This document shows, in pieces, positions 1 through 7,215 of a stretch of 54,253 nt of DNA. The position numbers and the translations under genes were made by a program. The notes beneath the pieces are model-generated. The model saw nothing but the letters and a program-made list of their open reading frames with translations. It ran no database searches and had not been told where the DNA came from. Within the stretch, counting starts at the first letter, position 1, and the number at the start of each line of letters is the position of its first letter. The DNA is from Candidatus Hydrogenedentota bacterium (GTDB taxonomy: Bacteria; Hydrogenedentota; Hydrogenedentia; Hydrogenedentales; SLHB01): positions 1 through 54,253 of the forward strand of contig JADLGB010000283.1 of assembly GCA_020849535.1 (NCBI GenBank), written 5' to 3'.

Positions 1-54
1 CCGAAGCTGCCGCTGCCCTGGGAACGCCGTTACGTTTCCGAGTCCTTCCGCCAT
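1..54 (-). CDS. Start of an unidentified gene, cut by window edge
   Basis: A minus-strand frame begins with ATG (complement of 52-54) and stays open for the 18 codons left before the window ends (MAEGLGNVTAFPGQRQLR). A strong AGGGGAG ribosome binding site lies just upstream of the ATG, and a TATAAT box sits about 120 bases further upstream, so this looks like a genuine gene start. It is co-directional with pilT and lies downstream of it. Eighteen residues are too few to assign a family. It could still be a chance frame. Confidence 0.45.
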   Translation of the reverse strand, partial: MAEGLGNVTAFPGQRQLR

Positions 55-176
55 AGCTCCCCTGCCGTCACCCTGTACCTGTTCCTGCTGCACTATACTA
101 TACCCATGGCCGCGAGAAAGTTGCGTGGTTCCGCAGACCATGTGCGGAGCCGCTCTTTCTCAAAGACTAAGTTCTC

Positions 177-182
177 ATTATA
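177..182 (-). promoter_or_regulatory. Possible -10 box (TATAAT) for the left-edge gene
   Basis: A perfect TATAAT reads on the minus strand here, preceded by a run of six T. No good -35 hexamer is visible at 16-18 bases. A GC hairpin (CGGCCCG, loop GAGAA, CGGGCCG) at 215-233 lies between the pilT stop and this box and may end pilT transcription, although the T run is about 24 bases beyond the stem. Confidence 0.3.
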
Positions 183-267
183 GCAAAAAACGAACGCTTT
201 CGGCGATGTTCTGTCGGCCCGGAGAACGGGCCGGGCCGATCCTCGTAAAGACTTCAAATAGCAATAG

Positions 268-1311
268 TTACTGAGATATTGACTTCGCGTTGCGCACGTG
301 CGCGATGGCATCCTCGTACGAGATCAGGCCCTCCATGTAGAGTTCCTTGATGCTCCGGTCCATCGTGATCATGCCCTCTTTCGTGTTGGTTTCCATGATG
401 CTGTAGACCTGATGGGTCTTGCCTTCACGGATGAGATTGGCCACGGCCGTGTTGTTAATGAGCAGTTCGCACGCCAGAATCCGGCCTTCCGTGTCCACCC
501 TCGGCAACAAGCGCTGCGACAACACCGCGAGCAGGGTCATGCTCAGCATGAATCGGATCTGCTGCTGCTGGCCCGCCGGGAACACGTCGATCACGCGGTC
601 CACGGATTGGATGGCATCGTTTGTGTGGAGGGTCGCCAACACCAGGTGGCCGGTCTCGGCCGCGCGCAGGGCCGCCTGGATGGTTTCCAGGTCGCGCATC
701 TCGCCGATGAGGATGACATCGGGGTCCTGGCGCAGCACGTACTTGAGGGCGTTGATGAAGCCGTCGGTATCCTGGCCCACCTCGCGCTGATCCACGATGC
801 TCTTCTTGTGCGAGTGGACGAACTCGATGGGGTCTTCCACCGTGATAATGTGGCACTCGCGCGTGCTGTTCACCCGGTCGACGAGTGACGCCTGCGTCGT
901 GGTTTTGCCATGCCCGGTGGGCCCCGTCACGAGGATGAGGCCCTGCTTGACCTGGGCGAACTTCGCGACCACCTCCGGCAATCCCAATTCGTCCAGTTGC
1001 GGGATCTCTTCTGGGATGGGCCGGAAGGCTGCTGTGACGGCCTGCTTCTGCAGGTAGACGTTGACGCGGAAGCGGTGTTTGCGCCCGACGGCCAGCGAGA
1101 AGTCGAGTTCCTTGTTCGTTTCAAAGTGCTTTTTCTGTTCCGGGTTGAGCACTCCGTAAATTAATTTCTTCGTCTGCTCGGGAGTGAGGGAGTCGCCCCG
1201 CGTACGGAGGAGACGTCCGTTCACCCGTAGCACAGGAGGAGCGCCCGCGCTGATCAACAGGTCGGATGCCTTTTCCTTCGTGACGAGGTCGAATAGGTCT
1301 TTCAGTTCCAT
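268..1311 (-). CDS. pilT: Type IV pilus twitching-motility retraction ATPase PilT
   Basis: A hexameric cytoplasmic ATPase that powers pilus retraction by depolymerising pilin, and a member of the secretion-ATPase (VirB11/PilT) superfamily. Visible in the 347-residue protein are Walker A GPTGHGKTT (130-138), an Asp box around TVEDPIE (157-163), Walker B ending IGEMRD (202-207), a His box HLVLATLHTNDA (222-233), and the C-terminal NLIREGK stretch typical of PilT. The ATG at 1311 is chosen because GGAAAGGAG lies about 5 bases upstream and the protein then begins MELKDLF like other PilTs; a longer frame to 1398 adds 29 non-conserved residues. Length is normal for PilT (about 345). No pilin or pilB is in the window, so the rest of the machine must lie elsewhere. 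Confidence 0.95.
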   Translation of the reverse strand: MELKDLFDLVTKEKASDLLISAGAPPVLRVNGRLLRTRGDSLTPEQTKKLIYGVLNPEQKKHFETNKELDFSLAVGRKHRFRVNVYLQKQAVTAAFRPIPEEIPQLDELGLPEVVAKFAQVKQGLILVTGPTGHGKTTTQASLVDRVNSTRECHIITVEDPIEFVHSHKKSIVDQREVGQDTDGFINALKYVLRQDPDVILIGEMRDLETIQAALRAAETGHLVLATLHTNDAIQSVDRVIDVFPAGQQQQIRFMLSMTLLAVLSQRLLPRVDTEGRILACELLINNTAVANLIREGKTHQVYSIMETNTKEGMITMDRSIKELYMEGLISYEDAIAHVRNAKSISQ

Positions 1312-1435
1312 GGTGCTCCTTTCCCGTGCAGGGCAATCCGGCCGAGGAGTCCCCTCACAAACCCCACGTATCATACCCCAAGGAGTTCCTCTGCGCAATA
1401 GGTAATACGCAATCTGTAGTGGTTGTCAGGAGACT

Positions 1436-2308
1436 TCAGTGGATGTGGACGACCTCTTCTTCGAGCGCGACCCCGAAGCGCTCGAAGACAGTCCTCTTGC
1501 ATAAGTCTATGAGCCACAAGATGTCAGCGCAGGTAGCCCCGTCTTCGTTCATGATGAAATTGGCGTGGAGCGGACTGATCTGGGCGCCCCCTTTGCGGGT
1601 GCCCTTGAGACCGCAGGCCTCGATCAAACGGCCCGAATGATCGCCCGGAGGGTTCTTGAAGACGCTGCCGCAGCACCGTCCCTGAGGCTGCTTCTCCTTC
1701 CGCCGCTGGATGTAGTGGTCGTAGATGGCCTGCTGATCTTTTTCCGTGGGGGAAAAGCGGAAGGTGCCTCCAAGAATGAGACAGCCGCGGGAACAGAAGC
1801 TCTGCCCGCGGTAGCTGTAGAGCGACTCGTCCATGGGGATGACCCGGAAGCCCTCCGGGCAGGCCACGTCCACGGATTCCATGAGCATGCAGGTGGAGCC
1901 GTTGACCGTGCCGGCGTTCATGTAGATTGCACCGCCGACCGTGCCGGGGATGCCGGTCAAGCCACCGACCATGTTGTAATTGTGGGTGAGCATGACTTCG
2001 CGGACCAGCCGATCGAGGATTACCCCGGCGAGCACGTGATACCGATCGCCGCCCAAATCCTCAATGCCATCAAGCGCGGTAGTGACGAAGACGATTCCAT
2101 CGAAACCTTCGTCCGCGATGAGGACATTCGAGCCGCCGCCGAGCACGACATGTCGCTCGGGCTGCCGCGCCATCCACTCGTACGCGGCCCGCGCCTCGTC
2201 GAGGTTGCGAGGCAGCAAGGCGAGTCGTGCGGGTCCTCCCACGCCGTACAGCGTCAGGGGAGCCAAGGGATAGTTTTCGATCGCGAAGTTGAACGGCAAG
2301 GTCTCCAT
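1436..2308 (-). CDS. murB: UDP-N-acetylenolpyruvoylglucosamine reductase MurB
   Basis: Catalyses the NADPH-dependent reduction of UDP-GlcNAc-enolpyruvate to UDP-MurNAc, the second committed step of peptidoglycan synthesis, using bound FAD in the cytoplasm. The 290-residue protein has the FAD-binding segment VLGGGSNVLIADEG (55-68), the GLTGIPGTVGGAIYMNAG block (116-133), the catalytic-arginine region YSYRGQ (165-169), the catalytic-serine motif GSVFKNP (Ser215) and the terminal acidic EEEVVHIH with the conserved Glu near 284. It has the compact layout of the shorter (type II-like) MurBs. The ribosome site before the ATG is weak. It lies 124 bases upstream of pilT on the same strand, so co-transcription is possible but not obvious. 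Confidence 0.95.
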   Translation of the reverse strand: METLPFNFAIENYPLAPLTLYGVGGPARLALLPRNLDEARAAYEWMARQPERHVVLGGGSNVLIADEGFDGIVFVTTALDGIEDLGGDRYHVLAGVILDRLVREVMLTHNYNMVGGLTGIPGTVGGAIYMNAGTVNGSTCMLMESVDVACPEGFRVIPMDESLYSYRGQSFCSRGCLILGGTFRFSPTEKDQQAIYDHYIQRRKEKQPQGRCCGSVFKNPPGDHSGRLIEACGLKGTRKGGAQISPLHANFIMNEDGATCADILWLIDLCKRTVFERFGVALEEEVVHIH

Positions 2309-2424
2309 ATCCGCAAGGATACCCTATGATGCGCGCTGGTTCCCAATGCTGTAGCGTCCGCTCGATTGACTGCACGCGCGGATCCTCTTAGACTGAATTG
2401 CTGTTGCACGCCGGACGGGCAGAA

Positions 2425-3057
2425 ATGGGGTGCAGGGTGAAACGCACGGTATGCTCCGGGTTCTTGATCGCGGGTGTGCTGTGCGTGTTGCCCGCCGTGG
2501 GCCACGTGGCCCTGGAGCAGTACCTGCAACAGCGCGTGTCCGCCGTAGTTTCTCCGAAGAACATCGATCTGACTATCGAGTTCACGTTCACCAGCGCCGC
2601 CTCCCTTGCCGAACGCCTGGCGATGGACAAGGACCAGAACGGCAAGCTATCCAAAGATGAGCGACGCGCGTATTTGGACGCCATCGCACGCAAAGTCGAA
2701 GACGCCGTGACCATGGCCGTAGATGGCGTCGAATGTGCCGTGATCCCCCTGTACGATCCGGAACTCGATCTGCTCGGCTCGCGCGACCTGGAGGAGCATC
2801 CCCACACGGTCCGCCTCTACTTCTTCACACGCACGCCCGCGTCATTCCGCAAGGGCAGCACGATCCTTGTGGACAACGCCTTGTGGGCGGATGTGCCGGT
2901 GCTGGTCGCCGTGACCGTCAAAGGCGCGGGCGGCATCCGGGTCGTGGCCTCGCAAACACAAGGGTTGAAACATCCGTCTGCATCCTCGCAGACGCTGCGC
3001 GTGTTGGACGCGATGTGTACGGAGCGCAAAGAGCCCAATTCAAAACTCGGGGGATAG
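2425..3057 (+). CDS. Exported protein with one EF-hand motif
   Basis: Function unknown. From the ATG at 2425 the 210-residue product has a basic N-terminus and a hydrophobic segment (about residues 5-28) that looks like a signal peptide. Near residue 68 is a canonical EF-hand loop, DKDQNGKLSKDE, with acidic or oxygen ligands at positions 1, 3, 5, 9 and 12, which predicts Ca2+ binding. The segment after it (LYDPELDLL, then HTVRLYFFTRTP) recalls periplasmic proteins found beside HupE/UreJ-type metal transporters, but this is a memory-level resemblance. A TTG at 2398 and a GTG at 2437 are alternative starts. The next gene begins 5 bases after the stop, so the two are probably co-transcribed. Confidence 0.75.
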   Translation: MGCRVKRTVCSGFLIAGVLCVLPAVGHVALEQYLQQRVSAVVSPKNIDLTIEFTFTSAASLAERLAMDKDQNGKLSKDERRAYLDAIARKVEDAVTMAVDGVECAVIPLYDPELDLLGSRDLEEHPHTVRLYFFTRTPASFRKGSTILVDNALWADVPVLVAVTVKGAGGIRVVASQTQGLKHPSASSQTLRVLDAMCTERKEPNSKLGG

Positions 3058-3062
3058 CCGCC

Positions 3063-5219
3063 ATGAAACGCCTGATCGCCTGTTGTTGTGCATTCACCAT
3101 GCTCTGCGCCGGACCGCTGTGGGCTCAGGACACCGAAACGCTCCCGGGTGCGCCCGACCTGGCCACGGCGCTGGCCAAATACCACGCCTATCTCTTCGCG
3201 CCGGCGGTGCGCGAGGAGTTGGACGCCATCAACCGCGACATGCGCGAAATCCAGCGAGAGACGCGCCGGGCCACTACCGACGAGGCACGCGAGGCGGCGC
3301 GGACCAAGCGGGAAGCGATTGCGGCGCGCCTATCAGCCATTCTCGAGTCGTGCCCCGCGACACGCGCCATCGAGGTGACGGGACAGCAAACGACCCTGCC
3401 CCCGATGGAGCCCATCTCCCTTCCGGGAGACTCGGGCGCGTTCCTTTTCAAAGTGCGGACGGGAGATGGTCCTGCGCGCTGCGTTACGTTGACCTTCGAC
3501 CTGTCGCAACACAGCAACTTCCGTCTGCCAGTGGAAGTCGCGCCGGGGTGCACGACGTGGGCGCTGGTATCGCTGGAGCGCGTGCCGCAAATGAAGACGG
3601 ACATGGAGATCGAGTTCGCCATACCGGGCCAGCCCACCACGCTCTTGCCGGTGCGCTCTATTACCCCTGACCACGGCACCTTGAGCGTTACGGTGCTATC
3701 CGACGATACCGGTAAACCCGCCCCGTCCATGATACAGCTCGTGTGGAAAACCGATGGACACGACGTCCGGCCGGGAAATGCCGTCAACTTCGGGCCGCAG
3801 TTCGACAGCCAGGGAAACTGGGACGGTCCCCGCAAAACCAACTATCCCGGCAAGCTCGCGGGCAGGTACTGGTGCGTGCCGGGTCCATTCAAGACCTCGC
3901 TCGCTCCGGGTGAATACGACATCGTCATTACACGTGGCGGGGAACATGTGGCGGTTTTCGATACGGTGAACGTGGTCTCGAATGAAACGGTCGAGCGCAC
4001 CTACCGGCCCCGGCGCTGGGTGGATATGCGCAAGCTCGGCTGGTACTCGGGTGACGACCACGTTCACGCGCAGATTCTCAGCGACCAGGATGCCGAGAAC
4101 CTGATGACGTGGATCCAGGCGGAAGACGTGCACCTCGCCAACATCGTCAAGATGGGCGATATCTTTCGCACGTGGTTCGAGCAGCGGGGCTTCGGCAAGG
4201 AGTACCGCGTCGTGGACAAAGACTACGTGCTGAGTCCTGGCCAGGAGTGCCCGCGCACGCACAACGAACTCGGCCACACGATTTCCATGAACATCCAGAA
4301 CATGATCCGTAACACCGAGCAGTACTACCTTTACGACACCGTGTTCGATGAAGCGCACCGGCAGGGAGGCTTGTCGGGCTATTGCCATACGAACAGCGGG
4401 ATCTTCTTCGTGCACCGGGACATGAGCGTGAATATCCCAAAGAACAAGGTTGATTTCATTGAGATGCTCCAGTTCGCCAACATGGGCACGGACCTGTTCT
4501 ACGACTTCCTGAACACCGGCTTCAAGGTGACCGCATCGGCGGGTTCCGACGTGCCCTGGGGCGGCACTGTCGGCGAGGTGCGTATTTACGCCTACACGGG
4601 GAAGAAATTCACGGCGGACCGCTGGTTCGACGCGGTGAAACTGGGCCACACCTTCGTGACCAACGGCATCATGCTCGATTTCAGCGTTGAGAAGGCCATT
4701 CCCGGCGACGAGGTTGTCGTCACGGAAGATCATCCGCTGCGCGTGCACGCGCGGGCCTGGGGCGACGCCGAACGCGAAGTCCCGTCGAAGCTCGACATCA
4801 TCGTCCACGGGGCGCCCGTGAAGACGGTTGAATCAGCGGACGCGAACCAAGACGCCCTCGAGGTTGATTTCGAGATCCCCGCGGGCAACGGGTTCTGGAT
4901 TGCCGCGCGTGCGGAGGGCAATGACGGATCCCGCGCACACACCACGCCGATCTACGTGGTGCGCGAGGGGCTGCGCTTCTGGAAGTACGACGGCATCCAG
5001 GACCTCATCGCCAAACGCGAAACGAGCCTCGCGGAGATCGAGAAGATCGTCGCCGAGGCCGTCGCGGGCCGCAACGCGATGGGCCAGGAAGACAGCACCC
5101 GGACGGTTCAGCAGTTGGCGCTCCAAGGACCCGAACTGCTTAAGCGCGTCGAGGACGCCAAGGCCATCTACGCCGATTTGCGCGCCACGGCGGATCGCGA
5201 AGCGGCGCTGCGGAAGTAG
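3063..5219 (+). CDS. Secreted CehA/McbA-type (PHP-like) metallohydrolase
   Basis: The 718-residue product begins with a clear signal peptide (MKRLIACCCAFTMLCAGPLWAQ). A charged, probably coiled-coil stretch follows (about residues 45-95), then beta-rich segments, then a metallohydrolase core starting near residue 320 with SGDDHVHAQ, whose His-x-His is the first metal-binding element of the PHP/CehA family. The 'SAGSDVPWGG' loop further on fits a later metal site. Family members hydrolyse carbamate, phosphodiester or related bonds; the substrate here cannot be told. The tail (about 650-718) is again charged and helical. The ATG at 3063 follows GGGGGA and is 5 bases after the EF-hand gene. A larger frame starting at 2733 is only an upstream extension with no signal peptide. 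Confidence 0.8.
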   Translation: MKRLIACCCAFTMLCAGPLWAQDTETLPGAPDLATALAKYHAYLFAPAVREELDAINRDMREIQRETRRATTDEAREAARTKREAIAARLSAILESCPATRAIEVTGQQTTLPPMEPISLPGDSGAFLFKVRTGDGPARCVTLTFDLSQHSNFRLPVEVAPGCTTWALVSLERVPQMKTDMEIEFAIPGQPTTLLPVRSITPDHGTLSVTVLSDDTGKPAPSMIQLVWKTDGHDVRPGNAVNFGPQFDSQGNWDGPRKTNYPGKLAGRYWCVPGPFKTSLAPGEYDIVITRGGEHVAVFDTVNVVSNETVERTYRPRRWVDMRKLGWYSGDDHVHAQILSDQDAENLMTWIQAEDVHLANIVKMGDIFRTWFEQRGFGKEYRVVDKDYVLSPGQECPRTHNELGHTISMNIQNMIRNTEQYYLYDTVFDEAHRQGGLSGYCHTNSGIFFVHRDMSVNIPKNKVDFIEMLQFANMGTDLFYDFLNTGFKVTASAGSDVPWGGTVGEVRIYAYTGKKFTADRWFDAVKLGHTFVTNGIMLDFSVEKAIPGDEVVVTEDHPLRVHARAWGDAEREVPSKLDIIVHGAPVKTVESADANQDALEVDFEIPAGNGFWIAARAEGNDGSRAHTTPIYVVREGLRFWKYDGIQDLIAKRETSLAEIEKIVAEAVAGRNAMGQEDSTRTVQQLALQGPELLKRVEDAKAIYADLRATADREAALRK

Positions 5220-5383
5220 GAGCCGCTGCCGAAGGACGTATGCATGCACACCGCCACTGGTAAAGGATGCGGCGGTGGCAAAAGGGCCGACGATCCACTA
5301 CAATAAGGGCCATCCTCTGTCCGGGTTCGGCCTTGTCCCGGAAGGACAGGTGCGGGAATCCACACAGTACTTGGAGATCAACC

Positions 5384-6253
5384 ATGTTTCGCGGTTCTAT
5401 CGTCGCGATCGCGACCCCATTCAAAGAGAACTTTGATATCGATTTCGAGGCCTACGGCCGGCTCATCGACTTCCACCTGGAACAAGGCACGGATGGCATC
5501 GTCCCGTGCGGCTGCACCGGGGAGGCGGCAACCCTCACGCACAACGAGCAGGAGCAGTGCGTGAAGTTCACCATCGAGCGCGTGGCGGGCCGCGTCCCGG
5601 TCATCGCGGGCACGGGGTCAAACAGCACGCGCGAGGCCTTGTCGCTCACGAAGTACGCCAAGGAAGCCGGCGCGGACGGCGCCCTCCTCATTACGCCGTA
5701 TTACAACAAGCCGACGCCCGCCGGCCAGATCCTGCACTACAAGACGATCGCCGAGCAGGTAGACCTTCCCATCGTGTTGTACAACGTGCCCAGCCGCACC
5801 GGCACGAATATGCTGCCCGAGACGGTGGCCGAGCTGTCGAAGACACCGAATATCGTCGCGATCAAGGAAGCTGCGGGCAGCGTGGACCAGGTCAGCGCGA
5901 TCCGCAGCCAGTGCGGCATCACGGTGCTGTCCGGCGATGACTCGCTGACGTTGCCGATGATGTCCGTTGGCGCGGCCGGCGTGATCTCGGTGGCGGCCAA
6001 CGTAGCGCCCGCGGGCGTGGCGGCCATGTGCTCGGAGTTCGACAAAGGAAACCTCGCGGAAGCGCAGCGCATTCACTACGAACTGCTGCCGCTCTTCAAG
6101 GCGCTGTTCCTGGAAACCAACCCCATCCCCGTAAAAGCGGCCCTCTGGAAGATGGGTCTCGTCAAGAACGTGCTGCGCCTTCCCCTGACGCCCATGCGCG
6201 CGGAGATGCTCGCAAAGCTCGAGCCCGTCCTCGGCCAACTCGCGGCAGTGTAG
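5384..6253 (+). CDS. dapA: 4-hydroxy-tetrahydrodipicolinate synthase DapA
   Basis: Condenses pyruvate with aspartate semialdehyde, the first step specific to lysine and diaminopimelate synthesis, as a cytoplasmic class I aldolase. The 289-residue TIM barrel aligns with E. coli DapA almost residue for residue: Schiff-base Lys161 in VAIKEAAG, Tyr133 in YNVPSRTG, Tyr107 in TPYYNKP and Thr45. Residue 44, threonine in the E. coli catalytic relay, is cysteine here (PCGCTGEA). The ATG at 5384 follows TTGGAGAT and gives the standard MF-G-SIVAIATPF start. A stem-loop repeat and dapB follow, and the two genes very likely form one unit. A weak TACAAT box lies in the 164-base gap upstream. Confidence 0.95.
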   Translation: MFRGSIVAIATPFKENFDIDFEAYGRLIDFHLEQGTDGIVPCGCTGEAATLTHNEQEQCVKFTIERVAGRVPVIAGTGSNSTREALSLTKYAKEAGADGALLITPYYNKPTPAGQILHYKTIAEQVDLPIVLYNVPSRTGTNMLPETVAELSKTPNIVAIKEAAGSVDQVSAIRSQCGITVLSGDDSLTLPMMSVGAAGVISVAANVAPAGVAAMCSEFDKGNLAEAQRIHYELLPLFKALFLETNPIPVKAALWKMGLVKNVLRLPLTPMRAEMLAKLEPVLGQLAAV

Positions 6254-6316
6254 GAAAACGGGGACTGTACCAAGCGAAGCGAGTCTTCGAGCGGAGACGG
6301 GACTGTCCCCGTTTTC
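6254..6316. repeat. Palindromic REP-like element between dapA and dapB
   Basis: Perfect 12-base arms GAAAACGGGGAC (6254-6265) and GTCCCCGTTTTC (6305-6316) enclose a 39-base centre rich in GCGAAGCGAG and CTTCGAGCGG pieces. The left arm begins immediately after the dapA stop and the right arm ends 12 bases before the dapB start codon, so it sits in the transcript. The shape and the GGGAC/GTCCC ends resemble REP elements mobilised by RAYT (REP-associated tyrosine) transposases; no RAYT gene is in the window. It lacks a T run, so it is not a classical terminator. Confidence 0.7.
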
Positions 6317-6328
6317 AGGGAGCAACAC

Positions 6329-7123
6329 ATGAACATCTGTATGGCGGGCGCCTGCGGGCGCATGGGACGGCGCATTCTTGAACTGGCCGTCGCAGACGGC
6401 ATTGGTATCGGCGGCGCCTTTGACGTCGCCGCGCAGGACGGCACGGAGCTTGTCATCGGGACCGAATCTGGCAAGCCTCAGACCATCAAGGTCTCCCGTG
6501 ACGCGGCAGCGGAACTCGCCAAGTCCGATGTGCTGATTGACTTCACCGTCGCGGACGCCTGCGTGGGCAACGTCCGCGCCGCCGCGGAGGCCGGCAAACC
6601 CGCCGTCGTCGGCACGACCGGCCTGAACGAGGGGCAGAAGGCTGAACTCGCCGCCCTGGCCGAACGCATCGCGATCGTTCATGCGCCCAACATGAGCGTG
6701 GGCGTGAATCTCCTGTTCAAACTCACCAGCGAAGTCGCGTCGATTCTTGGGCTCGACTACAACGTCGAGATCGTCGAGACCCACCACAACCAGAAGAAGG
6801 ACAGCCCCAGCGGCACCGCCGTGCGCCTTGCGGAGCGCGCCGCGGAGGCGTTGGGCCTCGATTATGCCGCAGACGCGGCTCATGGCCGCGAAGGTCTCAT
6901 CGGAGCGCGGCCCGCGCGCCAGATCGGCATGCATGCCGTTCGCGGCGGAGACGTGGTCGGCGACCACACCGTCTACTTTATCGGCCAGGGAGAACGCATC
7001 GAGCTGACGCACCGCGCGCACAACCGCGACAACTTCGCGCGGGGATCATTACGTGCTGCCCGCTTCCTGCTCACCGCCGCCCCCGGCCTCTACGACATGC
7101 AGGATGTGCTGGGCCTCCGCTAG
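6329..7123 (+). CDS. dapB: 4-hydroxy-tetrahydrodipicolinate reductase DapB
   Basis: Reduces the DapA product with NAD(P)H in lysine/diaminopimelate synthesis. The 264-residue protein shows the N-terminal dinucleotide-binding loop GACGRMGRRI (7-16), the VVGTTGLNEGQ segment (about 92-102), the APNMSVGVN motif, the catalytic-site signature VETHHNQKKDSPSGTA with the conserved His pair and Lys, and the C-terminal ELTHRAHNRDNFARG block. Length is normal. AGGGAG lies 7 bases before the ATG. It is separated from dapA by a palindromic element and is probably co-transcribed with it. Confidence 0.95.
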   Translation: MNICMAGACGRMGRRILELAVADGIGIGGAFDVAAQDGTELVIGTESGKPQTIKVSRDAAAELAKSDVLIDFTVADACVGNVRAAAEAGKPAVVGTTGLNEGQKAELAALAERIAIVHAPNMSVGVNLLFKLTSEVASILGLDYNVEIVETHHNQKKDSPSGTAVRLAERAAEALGLDYAADAAHGREGLIGARPARQIGMHAVRGGDVVGDHTVYFIGQGERIELTHRAHNRDNFARGSLRAARFLLTAAPGLYDMQDVLGLR

Positions 7124-7215
7124 AGCCGGCATGAGGGTCACATGCGCCGTCCTTCCGCACGTGCCTTCCGTCTGCTACTGTAGTGCCGTGTCTCTCAGTA
7201 AAAGGATCCGGCAAC

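Noticed and set aside
93..311. 72-codon minus-strand frame between pilT and the edge gene
   Set aside because: It overlaps the end of pilT, a hairpin and the TATAAT box; no ribosome site and no family resemblance.
2733..3062. Upstream extension of the metallohydrolase gene
   Set aside because: It overlaps the EF-hand gene out of frame and lacks a ribosome site, while the ATG at 3063 gives a signal peptide.
5618..7021. 467-codon minus-strand frame
   Set aside because: Antisense to dapA and dapB.
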